64,000 nt of DNA, from NCBI RefSeq assembly GCF_003073045.1, contig NC_037601.1, positions 12,015,807 to 12,079,806 on the forward strand, read 5' to 3'. Position numbers and translations under genes: made by a program. The notes under the pieces are model-generated. The model made no database searches. It was not told where the DNA came from and was given only the letters and a program-made list of their open reading frames with translations. The DNA is from Pomacea canaliculata. Its lineage: Eukaryota; Mollusca; Gastropoda; Architaenioglossa; Ampullariidae. Below, one piece after another: positions 14,230 through 26,976 of the stretch; within the stretch, counting starts at the first letter, position 1, and the number at the start of each line of letters is the position of its first letter.

Positions 14230-14462
14230 GGGAAGCGGACGGCCGAGTGGTCAGAGAGCACGCTGGTTCAATGCCTGACTAGCGCAACAAACTTCCACGA
14301 ATCGACCCAGCTGGCAGGAATGGTTACCTGACTCCATAAGGGGTTGGGGAAGGTAAGGTGGCGAGGGAGATAGGCACTTCCCTCACGTAAAGTTGGCCCC
14401 AAGTGAGGTCTGTTAACACCACACCCCTCAACGACCTGAAAAAGTTGGGGGATGACCTTTAA
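14230..14462 (+). mobile_element. SINE family B copy (tRNA-derived)
   Basis: It opens with GGGGAAGCGG and GGCCGAGTGGTCAGAG, a pol III A-box-like segment typical of tRNA-Ser/Leu heads. A body follows with CAGCTGGCAGGAATGG, CCATAAGGGGTTGG and a closing GATGACCTTT. The same order of blocks occurs at 36,228-36,470 on the same strand, so this is a dispersed family and not a tRNA gene. The B box is degraded. Confidence 0.7.
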
Positions 14463-15370
14463 CTTTTCCCCGTTTACACTTCACTGAGCATGTGATGTAT
14501 TTCCCTCTATTTCCTTAGATTCGAGGAAAACAAAGCAGCTTTAAAAAACCCGGTTGCTGAAGCCAGGTAGGCCACACCTTTCCAGATCCTGTGTGGAACA
14601 TGCAAACAAACAAAAGAAAAAAATTTCAAAAGACGCCATGAATGAACAAATTTCCAGTGAACGTTTACCGGCTTTAACGTCTTTTTGGTGTCAGTTTAAT
14701 TGGGGACAAGAAGTTTTTCACTTAAGTTACACTTGGATAATCTAAACAAGTGAGAGTCAGTTTGGACAGCTGTTGGAACATGCCTTTAGGCCCTCTACGT
14801 TCGAGAAAGTGATAAAGGGGATGGGGTGCTATAGACTGGTGACCGAAAGGGAACAGCGGAAATAATTCAAGATGATAAGGAAATATTTTTGCGTGTCAAT
14901 TGAAAGTATAAGCATTAGTATTCTTCTCGAAAATTTTTTTTTTGAAAGGTCACAGAGACCGGAGTACTGAGGAGCTAACATTTTGCCTGGTAATTTCAAT
15001 AGAGCTCTTTTGTATGTGGAGTACTTGGGCTCACTCGCACTACATCACAGGACGCTGTAAACATCACGCCAACACCGTTTCACTGGTGATGGCCTGGAAG
15101 CACCATTGAAGGGAGACAGCTACAAACTCGCCTTTCCACTGCTTGTCCATGAAAGCAATTGGCACGCATGCTTCAGTTTGGTGTATTTTGCTGAAGATTA
15201 CACAAACATGCGGTGACTGACCAATGTTTAGTTTAATGTTTAAGGAAGAATTGTCACGCGGTTAAAAAAAAAAAACAAAAACACCTTTGGGTAAAAGTGT
15301 AGTCAGATGTACAAATCATTTTCACTCCATTACCACTACAACCGGCAGTCATTACCATCTTCACTAAGTT
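14463..15370. other. intergenic, downstream of RAB5IF
   Basis: No gene seen. It lies just past the probable 3' end of the minus-strand RAB5IF gene. Confidence 0.45.
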
Positions 15371-15374
15371 ACAA

Positions 15375-16281
15375 GAACATCTTTAACAACAATTTATTAC
15401 CATCATGAGTATACAAGATAAACAACACTGATGCATCCTGTGCAAACTGCCAAGCCTCTGCAAAATAAGGGAAGTGGGGAATACAGAGCTGGCTAGAAAC
15501 ATATTCTGATTAATAGTAAGAGAATATAAAAATACCACCTTTATTGTCTTAATACAATGAGAACTACTATTGTATAAACTCTCTTGTACATAAATACCAA
15601 AGAAAAACATGCTCTAAAGCCCACGATTTATTCCATTTGTCCATAATTTTACTAAAAAGCATGCAGAAGCTTGGGTTAACATCATTCTTTGAGAACTAAA
15701 ATCATACCCTTAGTTTACTGCCACAAAACAAAACAAACCCAAAAACCACACAAGAAATTAACAAACAACTGACATACAAGTAAGATAACTGATAAATGAC
15801 AGATGTAACATCAAGAATAACTTGAGCTCTGTAGATAAAATTCTATGTAGCAATGGACTAAAAACAACAAATTTTGTTGCACAGACACAGGTTTGACTGC
15901 AAAAACGTGTGCCAGAATTCTGCTATTACTTCAAAATAACCCACGGGCAATGTCATCGTCTTATGCATCAGAATGAATCAGGGATATATACTCACAGAAC
16001 TGCTGTGCACAAAGCAGACACAAGTTACAAAGAAGATGCGGAGACTGTGGGAGGGAAGAGTGTGGCGATGTGGGAGACGGTGGGAGGAAGCGTCTAAAAC
16101 TGAATGCTGATGCTCTTGCTGGCCTCTTGCGGAGCGATGACTGCTGGACTGAGTGACTGTGAGAAGACTAGCTTGCTGGGTAGATGCATAAACTGCTGCG
16201 TATAATAAACACATGCTAACAAGATGTTGCCTTTTGCCCGACCCCCACCCCGTTTTTCTTTTTTGTCTAGCCATGTTTCTG
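15375..16281 (-). other. probable 3' UTR of RAB5IF
   Basis: It follows the stop codon directly. A minus-strand AATAAA (plus-strand TTTATT at about 15,393-15,398) would end a UTR of about 0.9 kb; another possible signal lies near 15,626. The true cleavage site cannot be fixed from sequence alone. Confidence 0.4.
15393..15398 (-). terminator. candidate polyadenylation signal for RAB5IF
   Basis: AATAAA on the minus strand about 0.9 kb past the RAB5IF stop codon. AT-rich context makes chance occurrence likely. Confidence 0.3.
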
Positions 16282-19200
16282 CTAGGAAATCTCTCCATAC
16301 AATGATGAGTAAAGAATTATCCATGATACCTGTAACACAGGAAGAATGCAAATAAGTAACGTCACACAAGTCCAATGTTACATTCTGCTTATTTGAAAGA
16401 AATCCATTTACAGATCTTTAATGTTGATGAATTATAATTGTTTTAATGTTATGGATCTTTTATATTTTGACATTTTGGATCATGTGGCTGTACACTGAAA
16501 GATTATATAAAAAGACAGGACAGCTCAACAGTTTCACATTGTACAGCAAACAATATATTCAATTAGCACATATGCCACACAAATGTCAAGGCAATACATC
16601 AGTCTAAAAAAAAAAAAAACAAATTTGGTCCCATTATCCTTTATGTAAGAGATCTTAGTGCAAAAGACCACCAGTAATTTGCATCGGACCATTCCTGAAC
16701 ACATCAGTAGAACTCAATCTGTTTTTTTTAAAAGACTTTATTTTGCCTACAATTGGTGTTCTTACTATTCCATGTAGAAGTTGTGTGTGTGGGGTGGGTG
16801 TTGGTGTTTTACGCTGAGCCAGCAACTAAGGCTTGGAAAGGCAGCCAGCCTTGTAAACAGATGCCACATGCAGAGAAAGAACTGTGTGCCTGAGATAAGA
16901 GCTGAACCCAGAACAGCCAACCTTCACTGGAATGGTGACAGGTGCTAACCATTGTGTCACTAGGCCGCCCCCTGTTGAAGTTGACCACCATTTGCTCTAT
17001 CCTAGAGGAGGTGAGTTGTGCACTAAAATGTTACACTGCACCATCAAGATCATACCAAAAAAAAAAGCGCTATAGTCTATGACAGATTTACTGTACATGG
17101 CCAGAGGAACTTTGTATGGATAAAAATATTTATTTAAAACTGCTTGTTAAAAACAGAAATCCAGCAACGTGCCTGAGACTTTATCTAATGAGATTTTAAT
17201 GATCTCATCTTAAGTACCTTGATGGCTTTAAGTTTAACAGCGTTAACTGAAAGGAAGGACATGCTAAAAGACTTCGCACATGTCAAAAAAGGAAGAAGTC
17301 CAGAATGAATTCTACATTTTTCCCATTGATGTCACCAAGCAGATTTCTGTGCTTAATTTATTTTGGTTGCACTGCAAAGGTTTCCTTCCTATACTGGTTT
17401 TTATTGCTGTACTTTTAAGCAGACAGTTGGAAAGGGATTCTTGTGTATAATGCTTTGGCTGCTCAAAAATACTAATGCTTCTGAATTAGGGAAAGAGCAG
17501 TGTATCGGCAATAAATTGTGAGTTAAAGTGACTTTGCTGACACATGAAACTTCAAGCCTTTGGAAGCATAAAAATAAAACATGCCTATCTCCCCTCAACT
17601 GCAGTGTGTAATTTCAAACACATTGAAAATACTAAAAAAATGCAAAATATGGTTTAGCAAAATTCTAAATCAAATTCCTGCAATAGCTGCAAGTAACTCC
17701 CTAAAAACAATCTCAGTTTTGTTAGTGTGTTTTCAGAGAAATAATTTTCTCTAATGTCCCAGGTTCCCCCCAAGGATTTGTGCAGGACCAAGGGACAGAA
17801 CTCCTAAACCTCGATCTCGTTGATCTGCTCACCAAGCATGTATTTACCAATTTCTACTCACTGCAACCACATGCATCTCCTTCAGAAAGACTGAGAATGA
17901 AGTAGAATAAGATTTGAACAATTCTGGTTAACAGAACCAATTTCAATGACAACTTCAACATGTTTACAGGAAAATATAAGACCCAGTGATGGAATAAAAT
18001 GATTTTGTTACAGCAGTTTAGATTTTAAGGCTGAATGAAAGAGCACCTTGAGCCTGTGACTTTATTTTTTAACAAATAGATTGTTTTTGTAATTTTATTT
18101 TCTAAAATAGTAATTGTTTTTTGTGATTTTTTTTTTTTAGCAAGTAGTTGAAGACATAAATGTTCTGTGTGATAGTCTTGAATTACATCTTAAGCTGCAA
18201 GCTATATAACATAATTTACTCATGTAAATTAGCTTGGTATTTGACCAAAAAAAAACCAACAAAAAACCCCCCAAAATTGTAACGAACTGTTTTAGGAATG
18301 ACTGTAAACCTGAAACTTCAAATTTATAAATGTATTGTGCACTCATCCTTTTTTGTATGCTAGGGCATAAAACCAAAACGAAGCAGAGAATGGAAGGGTA
18401 ACAAATCAGTACCATAAATGAAGAAAATGATGTCATTAGGCCTTCTTTTAAGATCTCTCCAATTCCTCCATATTCTTCTTCATCAACCTTTTGGAAAGAG
18501 CTGCTGTATATGTATACAATAGCAACATTGACCAGCAAGAATCTGAAAAACCAAGAAGGAATATGAATACTATAGGTGCATGCACACACACACACATCCT
18601 GAGTTCTGCTGGAAAAAATATACAAAATAAACCCCCATTTATTAATTACTAATTAGATTTGTTTATATATGTAAACATGTATACTTTTAAAAAAAAAAAC
18701 CCTAGAAGTTAAATGTTTGCTTTTAGATCTAGAATTTCAGAGAAATAATAATTCTAATCTGGTCTGAAAGACAGGAAAACTTAATTAGAAATATGCTACT
18801 GACATTGTAATTTGATGGAGTAATACTAACACTAGTTCAAATACTACAGAGCAATACCCAAGATCCCCTTGAGTGGGATAAGTCCCCATAACAAGCCAAG
18901 TACAACACCCATAATCTGTCTCATCCAGTAAATGACGTCCAGAAACTCATCCTGAAAAAGCAACTTTTCTTGATTTAATATGCTTAACTGTGCACGAGTT
19001 AAAGCTGTTAGCCACATGCTTACCTAATAATACAGAGATACAAGTTATTAAGAATCACAAGACAATTATATGGCTTCAAAAAAAAAAAACAAAAAATAAC
19101 AAAACATTAACTTGTGAAATGGCAGCCTCCCAAACTAAAATTCAGTTCCCTTAAATGAATGGTGTGTAAAACAAAATATATTGTTTCCTTTTGGTGCTGA

Positions 19201-19953
19201 GAATATTTATCTGCCTTTTATACTTCTACAATGGTTCATCATGCTGCTGTTTTTTGTAATTTATTATTCTCTCAATGTGGTCTGTATACAAGTATCCACT
19301 TATGTGAAAACTATTCCTTAGTGGCATAGGAAAAATGCAAGGCCTTTTTTTTTAAGGGGGTTGGTGAGGGGCAATCTCCATGCTGACAATGAACGTCATA
19401 TTCGTGTCCCCTCATATCTTTTCTGAGGGAGGGGCTACTACTCTTGCCTCCCTGATTTATACGCCACTGATTCTGGTGGTTTGGCCACATTCTACAATGC
19501 TTTTAGTGGCACCTTCTCTGTTCTCAATTGGGAATTGCAAGTAAATAAATATAAAACAGGAAAAGAAGCTTGTGAGCCTGCCAACTATGGAAAATACACA
19601 TCCATCTGTATGCGAAAATAATTGTAATTAGTTACATGTACTCAAAGGTGAAATAACAGGTTTCCTACAATGTCACACAAAGTTAAAAAATCTCTTAAAG
19701 TACAGAACGACGTAATCATGTCAATGGTCGATAAATAAGTCTTCTAAAAATCACATAAAAATTTGATTGCCACAACACATTCACACCTACAACGACACGC
19801 AATCAAAAAAATGACGACTGTGACATATCAGTCAATAATAATCACCTTGTCAGACCAAGGGAAGTCAGCAGTCAGAGCCTTAAATAGTAGTGGCTTTGAT
19901 GGCGTTTCTGACTGATTGCTTTTAGAAGACGAACGTTTCGCATTGTTAACCAT
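16282..19953 (-). CDS. RAB5IF: RAB5IF / OPTI (respirasome complex assembly factor 1) homologue
   Basis: Four coding exons on the minus strand: 19953-19846, 18951-18848, 18542-18413 and 16329-16282 (stop TAG). All have GT-AG borders and consistent phases, giving 129 residues, close to the vertebrate length. Diagnostic segments are DEFLDVIYW (from residue 37), a hydrophobic stretch ending GILGIALFLLVN, then VDEEEYGG and LKEGLMTSF, and a short hydrophobic C-terminus. This matches the RAB5-interacting factor family, a small multipass membrane protein. In vertebrates it pairs with TMCO1 in the ER multipass translocon and has been linked to respiratory supercomplex assembly. The start ATG is the first in frame and its N-terminus is polar, as in the family. 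Intron 1 holds an inverted-repeat transposon, intron 3 a SINE. The last exon encodes only 15 residues and is easy to miss. Function is by homology. Confidence 0.93.
16795..16972 (-). mobile_element. SINE family A copy with intact tRNA-like head
   Basis: Read on the minus strand it starts GGGGCGGCCTAGTGACAC and AATGGTTAGCACC (A-box-like), then GGGTTCAGCTC (B-box-like), then a body ending at GTAAAACACC beside a CA-rich tail (plus-strand GT tract at 16,782-16,800). It sits inside intron 3 of RAB5IF, same orientation as the gene. Related to the truncated copy at 11.4 kb. Confidence 0.75.
19319..19469. mobile_element. short inverted-repeat transposon (hAT-like MITE), solo copy
   Basis: The left end reads AGTGGCATAGG and the right end TATACGCCACTG, which are inverted relatives of each other. 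The interior shares CTCCATGCTGACAATGAACG and the following block with the element at 46,235-46,575. About 150 bp with no coding capacity. Ends of the CAGTGGCGTA type are common among hAT-derived elements. It lies in intron 1 of RAB5IF. Confidence 0.65.
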
Positions 19954-21910
19954 TCTGCACTAAGAGTGGTGTCCTTACGTTACATTGAGATCGGCTGCAT
20001 CTCACGTTTTCACTACGCCAACCCTTTCTGTCCTCAGACCACTAGAGAGTAGTCAACTAGAGTTACTTCCCCTTGAAAACAACAGCAAACAAAGTAAGCG
20101 TGAGAAGAAACAGTGACGACTGTTCTTATCACACGTATGTGTCTCGCGCAGTGTCGTTTAACATCCGACGCTTTGTAATTTTTGTTCAGAACTGTGTATT
20201 TGTGGTTGGTGTCTATTTCGATAGAAATCTAGCTTTAGCGCGTGTGTGACGACCGTGTTAACGGAATTGACGGCTGAGATATCTCTGTTTAAGTTTCAAC
20301 GATGACAATAACTAGACTTGCAAGTTTCTTAGTTACTGATATTCTCGTTTATAATAGTTATAAAATAACGGTTAAAGTATCTAATTTCCTAAAGATGGGT
20401 TTGAAGACATGTGGCGTCTGCTTTTTGCAGCAGACAAGAACATAAAGCTCCGTGTTTGTCATGACCCAGTTCACAATTTTAAGTAAGCACAAATCCGGAA
20501 AACAGAGGGTGTGACCAGAGTGTATCTCTCTGGTGTGATCACACATAGCTGCCAACCACAGTCTGTGCTATCGACTATAGACATCCTGCTCAAGTGTTGT
20601 CGGTCGTGAGTCAAGCATGCACTTGTGACATTTTGGGAAGAGACTTTCATTGGTCCTGCCATGATCGCTTCCTCATCAGCTTAGAAGGATTAGTAGATAC
20701 CATTTGACGTTTTTGAATCTTGTACAACGTTAACACATTCCTTTCTAGGGTAAGTACTTCTGTGCGTGCGTGTGTGTGAGAGAGAAAGAGAGACAGACAG
20801 GGAGAGATTAAGTAAAGATTATTAGTCGATTTTAATAAGGAAAACGACTGCATACTTTTTCCTATGTCGTCGGTCGTCAGATTTCAGACTGCGTCATCTC
20901 CGTTTTTACTACGTATCCATATGAGTTGGCATTAGTTGTGGACACAAAAGCGTACCAGTGTATTGTCCAAAGAGATGTGGTGTCTGTTTGTTAACAAGAT
21001 CAAATGTAGGTCCGACGTAAGTCTGCATCGCTCTCTCTCTCACACACAGGTGCGCATTTACAACCAAAACATGCATACATGGTTCTCCAGAAATGAATGC
21101 AGTATATCCAAGATCGAAGTACATGTACTATACTGACTGCTAATATCAGCGATGAAAAAAAAAAAATACTCCACTTGTGAGAGACTCGTAGTACCCTTTT
21201 GTAAGTACCATGTGACACACTGATTAACGTATGTACGGATGTGTTAGTGCGGACGGACTGGTTAAGAGCTCCTTGTTGTGCGAATCCAGGTGCTGTGGAC
21301 AAGTATTTATGTTACAAGGATTTACAGACCAACAGCCTCAGATTGGTCCTTTCACTATCGTCTTCTCCAATATCATTTGATATTCTGTGGTGTTCAGGAA
21401 TCCCGTTATGATATATAATTCATATATATAAATAATGTGTGTTATAATGGGATATATAGTGGGATAAGTAATTTGTTCATCCTGTGAAGATGCAGCTCTA
21501 CATATGAATATGGACCGCACACGCATAGAGAGAGAGAGAGGGGAGGGGGAACTGACAGTAATAAAACATCGTCCTGTCTGCTGTTAAGTTTGTGTGATTA
21601 GCCTTTGATCTGGATCTCACCCATTTTGATGTCCCCATACCTGTCGGTGCAGTCTGTAATCTCTTCAATTAATGATATGAAGAAAACCTGTATCCGACTT
21701 TCTATATCCAGGCTATCTTCTACTTACTGTAGCACTGCCGCCCGCCTGCTAGTCTACTTTTAGTCTGTCTGCTCTCAGCTTGTTTGTGTGTCGTGCTGCG
21801 TGCGTGTCAGTTTATCGTTTGGCCAGTTAGTCCGTCTATAGGAAAACAATCACATATGTTATCACTCCGTCGTTTTTTGTGTGTCACGTGTAAGATGTGC
21901 GTATATGCAG
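19954..21910. other. intergenic region between divergent RAB5IF and acid phosphatase genes
   Basis: It contains the 5' flank of RAB5IF (minus) and of the phosphatase gene (plus). No gene was seen. GT/GA simple repeats occur at about 20,765-20,800 and a GA tract at about 21,527-21,541. Confidence 0.45.
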
Positions 21911-21911
21911 G

Positions 21912-21919
21912 TATATATA
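21912..21919 (+). promoter_or_regulatory. candidate TATA box of the phosphatase gene
   Basis: GTATATATAG lies about 210 bases before the phosphatase start codon, leaving room for a short 5' UTR. The position is plausible, but no transcription start is known. Confidence 0.3.
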
Positions 21920-22124
21920 GTCCGCTTATCTGTTGGGTAATGGCCCAAACTCGATAGTTGGTGTACCAACGTTAGAGCAGAAAGGTTCGATGATTGCCCG
22001 GCCCTCTGCAGCTTGTGTCACACTTGAGAAGCTCATATATACTAAAAAAATATTTAAATTCTTAGGTTTTGAGCGAGAGAAAAATCAGTTACTGACGTTG
22101 GAAGGGACAGCCCTTGACGTCAGC

Positions 22125-25100
22125 ATGGCCTGCCGTCAGACGTTTCACCTGCTGGTCAGCCTCAGCCTCCTGGCGTCCACCCAAGCGTTGATAGGCGACG
22201 GCTGCATAGCAATTCCTTCTATAGTGAAGAACCTGCACAGATCCGACTCGTCCACCAAGCTCCATACCGCAACCTGCAGCCCGCTTGGCGCCTGTTCAAG
22301 GCGTTCACCTGGCGATCGAAGGTCCCGACACGGTTCGCGTCACATGGGAGAATCCGGCTTCGCCATCCTCGGTACCCTTCAACCCTCAATGCGTTTACGG
22401 CCCGTCGCCCTCAAATCTGAGCCTCATTGCTGTGGGATCGAGCTACAGCTACACAGCGGGTCTGTATCTGAAGGTTGGAATGTACAGTTGTGTAATTTAT
22501 GTTTTTAAGCAAGGCAGTTTATTTCCAGGGAGATTTGTCGTCGAATGGCCGATTTCTGAGACTTGTACCAAATATTACACACTATAATACTTGTCCATTT
22601 TTGATTTTTAAAAATGTCCGCATGACACACGCGAACAGTTTTTAAGGATTTAAAACAATGACACAACTTTTAATTCTGTTGATACAATTGTACACAATTA
22701 ACCATCAGGTCATTTTTCAATTTCTGAACGTAGGAATGTTCGCGAAAACGTTGAACTCTGCGGTCCTGGATCTGATCCAGATACCTTGTGGACAGTCAGC
22801 GAACTCTCCTTGTGTCCGGACACTGTGGTACAGCTGCGGGGACAAAGCGTTTGGTTGGAGCCAAGCTTTTGAGCTTCAGAAGCAAGATGCCACAGTGCCG
22901 GCCTCTCCCGGGCCCCAGATCGCTGTGGTGGGAGACATGGGAGTACCGCACGGCCTCTCCACCATTGCCGCCATCGCCAAGCGCATGACATCCACAATGC
23001 CGTAGATGCAGGGGTGCAGCTGCTGCTTCACGCAGGGGACATTTCCTATGCGGATCACTACGAGAGAAAGACGGACAACAACAGCTGGGTGTGGGAAGAC
23101 TACATGGAGAGCCTGCAACTGGTTGCAGCTCGAGTGCCTTACATGACATCACCTGGCAACCACGAGGTAGGCGCATGCGCGTGCGCGTGCGGCGGAAGTA
23201 GAAGCTATTCGCATTTATCAGCTGGATAGCTAGAAACTAAAAATGCTTTAATTTTCTTTGACGATATAAAAGTAATATCATTTGCTACCGAATGTAGGGG
23301 GGGTGAGACTACGATACAGGCTACAGCTTCGGCCAATGTTACTACAGACGTCTCCATTTGAAACATCAGTTCTGTTAGCTCAATGCCGGCACTTCGATAT
23401 ATTGCATCATTTTAGATGTACACTTCTAAATCCATACACTACTTTCAATGCCAGTTTCTGCATCCGTGAATCGTTTTTCTTCTCTCACCATTTTCCCATC
23501 CACCGAAATCAAGGGTTGAACTCAGTGCTAGCTGATTGACATATCTAGTCTGATGTCTGCACTTAAAGTCTACTAGAGATCTTTTTTCTCCTTTGATGTT
23601 TGTATCTTGAGAAAGGTGGTGGAGTATTTATTCAGAGTTTTGGACAATAGAGCTTTACGATTGCTAAAAAAAATGCACCCACTAAACCTTCAAACCTATA
23701 GTGTCTTCCTGGATTTTTTATAGGTCGTTTTTCTCTTTGACTAGTAATTTTTCACATTAACTCATTGTTAATTGTTCACTGAAACTACAATGCTGCTTGT
23801 CGGTAGTACTTGTCAAACTGTCCGTCAAGCGAACTGCACACAGATGTGAACTATTACTTCCTGCTGTCAGATAACTACATTTTCTCCAATCCCAATTGTT
23901 GAATGTGACCACACACATCTTGAAGAAGCTAATGATTTGTCTGAAAAATATTTAATGTAAACTATCCAGTAGTTTCAGAAAAGTGCTCGTAATTCATCAG
24001 TTTCATGTGATCTTTCCAGGGACAGTTCAACTTCGCGGCATACCTGAACTGGTTACCGATGCCTGTTCGACAAAGCGGCTCGGATTCACCTTTTTGGTTC
24101 TCCTTCGACTATTTAGGGGTGCACGTGCTGGCTTTCTCCACAGAGCATGACTTCAGCCCCAACTCCACACAGCATCGCTGGATTGTGCAGGTGAGCGACC
24201 GCTGCCAGCACACATGCTTTTTCCTTTCTTTCCCAAGTTCGATAAAAGAAAAAGAAACTGAATAAAAATGACAAGCCAAGCAATAAACGAGAGAAGGAAG
24301 AAATGAAGGCAGGAATGAACGAATGAATGAAAGAATGAACTGACGTGTCAGCTAATTAAGCAGCCACTTTCTCTCTCTTCCTAACACACTTCGAAACAAT
24401 TGCCTTTGAAATACGGCTAACTTCCTCTTTCATGTGAATAGGACCTGGCGAAGGCCAATCAGAATCGAGAGCGCGTACCCTGGGTGGTGGTGATGGGTCA
24501 CAGGCCCCTGTACTGTAGTAGCATCGTCTGCTGGGAGAGGTGTCAGGATGAAGCCCCTCGCTACCGCAGCTACCTGGAGGACGTGCTGAACCAGCAGCGT
24601 GTGGACGTGGTAATGCCAATTTTAGTCCTTTTTCAGCACGGACTTCTAAATTCCTTAACACTAAGCCTGTTGTTTCTAAAGCTTACACATCTTTCCTTAA
24701 TGACTGCGCTTTTGTAGCGTAAAGCCCTTTTCATTTTCTATTGTCACCTGTACGTTTGCAGGTGATCGCTGGACACAATCACCAGTATGAACGCTCCTAT
24801 CCTGTTTACCAAGAGAAAGCCACTCAGAAAAACTACACCAATCCCCAGGCGCCTGTCTACATCGTCAATGGAGCAGCAGGTAACTAAAGAAGGAGAAATC
24901 CGTTGTGATAATTTTACTAATAGTTGGAGAAAGATTACTTTGAAACAATAATAAAGATAGCACTGGAGACTACAGTATCATCGTCGACGTCTAATCGTGG
25001 AAATTTATAAATGACTTGCGATGTGGCTAAGTTTATTATAATCTACATTTTAAATACACTGTAATTTACACTGTATAAATCCTACAGTAATATAAACGAT

Positions 25101-25695
25101 ATAATAAATTTACTTTAGTCTGTACCATATGATCATATATTAATATATTTTGCTAGTTCCCCGCGAGGTGTCGTGCGCTCACGGTTCCTGAAGTATGTTC
25201 AGCTCCAGTCGTCACATCAGTTTACTCACATCCGACCACAAACTAATATCCCTGGACTGCTGGCAGACGATTTTATTTCCAGTTAACTGCTAAGACGAGG
25301 CATGATACAAGAAAGCTTCCGGTTTAGTCACATTCTTTGTTGCGGCTCGCCGAGACTAACAGCGGAGAACTTCTTAAGAGGCTAAGCGTTGGTCTCGGCA
25401 GATAGACAGCAGTCCACCTATACACATCCTTGATCTGACTGATTGCTAATACCAAAACAATTGTGTGCTGTGCCTTACAGGTAACCCGGAATTCAACGAC
25501 CCTACCTTCATGCCGGATGTGGAGTGGCGGGCCAACTACCAAGTGACTATGAGCACGGGCTTCTTGCTGATGACACCATCGGCCACTCAGCTGAACTTCG
25601 CTTACGTTATGAGCGATAAAAACGACATCGTCGACTCTTTCGTCATCGTGAGGGACAGGGCTTGGAAAAACCACCAGCAAAACTCCAGTACTTGA
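22125..25695 (+). CDS. ACP7: acid phosphatase type 7-like (purple acid phosphatase), reading frame interrupted in the first two exons
   Basis: Six exons: 22125-22459, 22734-23166, 24020-24190, 24442-24609, 24762-24879, 25481-25695 (TGA). The product is a secreted or lysosomal binuclear-metal phosphoesterase. A signal peptide (MACRQTFHLLVSLSLL) starts it, then a fibronectin-like N-domain (VHLAIEGPDTVRVTWENP) and YTAGN across the first intron. All five metal and catalytic motifs follow: VVGDMG, HAGDISYADHY, SPGNHE, VVVMGHRP and AGHNHQYER. The C-terminal exon ends DSFVIVRDRAWKN. Splice phases from exon 2 to the end agree. Oddities: the signal-peptide frame differs from the N-domain frame, with the switch between about 22,190 and 22,280 and no room for a normal intron. 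In exon 2 the frame also shifts near 22,825 (after LSLCPDTV, before YSCGDKAFGWS) and back near 22,980 (after IAAIAKR, before HDIHNAVDAGV). These are either sequence errors or the start of gene decay; exons 3-6 are clean. Confidence 0.85.
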
Positions 25696-25915
25696 GTCAA
25701 GCAAGCAGTACGGAGATTCTGCCCTCTTTTTTTGTTCTGACTAATCCAGAGGGTTTGAATTATGTGCAATTTTAAGGCATAGAAAGAGAGCTAAAATTTT
25801 TTAAATAAGTTTATTTAAATAAGTTAAATAATTTTTTTAAATAAGTTCTCTTAAAAAAATGAGAGCAGGTCGAAATTAAATCCTGAGAAAAATTTAATAA
25901 ACTTTAAAAGTGATT
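25696..25915 (+). other. probable 3' UTR of the phosphatase gene
   Basis: It follows the TGA. AATAAA occurs near 25,896. A tandem-like AAATAAGTT motif repeats at about 25,802-25,848. The extent is a guess. Confidence 0.35.
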
Positions 25916-26732
25916 ACTTTATAAAAGAAAAGTACCTGTGAGAATTTGCGACGATGGAAACTGTTATAGTAGGTGAGAAAAGAGTGAGCACAAGATGGCA
26001 AACACATGATGTATGCTCTTCTTAGGCGCACACGTACATCGAGGAGTGAACGCATGACTACCACACCTATCCTCAAGCACAGCCCTTGTTTAGATAAATT
26101 GTAAATTAAATTGTACATAAACACGCGTGTGTGTGTAGAAAGGAGTGGAGAGGACGTGCTGATGGCTTGGACAATAATCGTCCATCATGCAGATCAAAGA
26201 CGATATGCATATGAAATCTTCAAAAAATTTCAAAAAAGTTTTTATATCTTTTTAAGTTAAACAACTGATTTAATTGCTTTCTTTTCATGCTTAGATGATA
26301 TTATGTGCCATTGTGTTTTAAGCGTGTGTAAAAATCATAAATAAAAAAATAAAATAAAATAAAGAGCGAGGCAATGAATAATGTGTGTGCATGCGTGCGC
26401 TTGCGTCGTCTGGAGTAAATGTAAATCCATACAGATGAATAATTCCCAGTCCTGACCAAAGTTGATAGGAGTAGTTGTTTTGTCAACAGGAATTAAAGTC
26501 CTTAGACTATATCTTTTGCTCAGATGTGCTGCTTCTGAACATGTGTGTGTGTTTTAGTAGCCCCATGGCTGGCGATGTTCTTTAAAAATGATCGCCACTC
26601 TCGCACCCCCGCCCCCTGTTGGCGAAGAGGGCCTTAATAGTGAAAATTAGCGTTGTTGCAAGATATAAGTTAATAAATATCCACAAAGCTGTCGCACACT
26701 AATTTAATATTTTTATTACAGGAAGGAATTTA

Positions 26733-26976
26733 CCCTGTAAAAGTCGAGCACTGGGAGAGTCAGACACAGAAATATCTCTCTCTCACACACATGCACATAC
26801 AAAAAGGGTAAATATAATTTTCCTAGCATTAAGAGGAGTCTGTCCGTACAACACGTAAATACAAGGTGGGCATGCCGCCCTCTCAAAAAAGATACTGAGG
26901 AGGCATATAGAGTTTAATTGCCCTCGATCCTACCCCTGTGAAAGTCGAGCACTGGGAGAGTCAGACACAGAAATAC
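26733..26976. repeat. pair of about 43-bp direct repeats, first set
   Basis: CCCTGTRAAAGTCGAGCACT followed by GGGAGAGTCAGACACAGAAA occurs at 26,733-26,775 and again at 26,934-26,976, about 200 bases apart, with only one or two differences. Confidence 0.8.

Noticed and set aside
18137-18412. extension of RAB5IF exon 3 downstream of 18,413
   Set aside because: The open frame continues, but the donor at 18,412 and the exon at 16,329 restore the family C-terminus (SWIILYSSLYG).
22658-22733. upstream extension of phosphatase exon 2
   Set aside because: A frame is open there, but the residues do not fit the family and a good acceptor at 22,732-22,733 restores the expected phase with exon 1.
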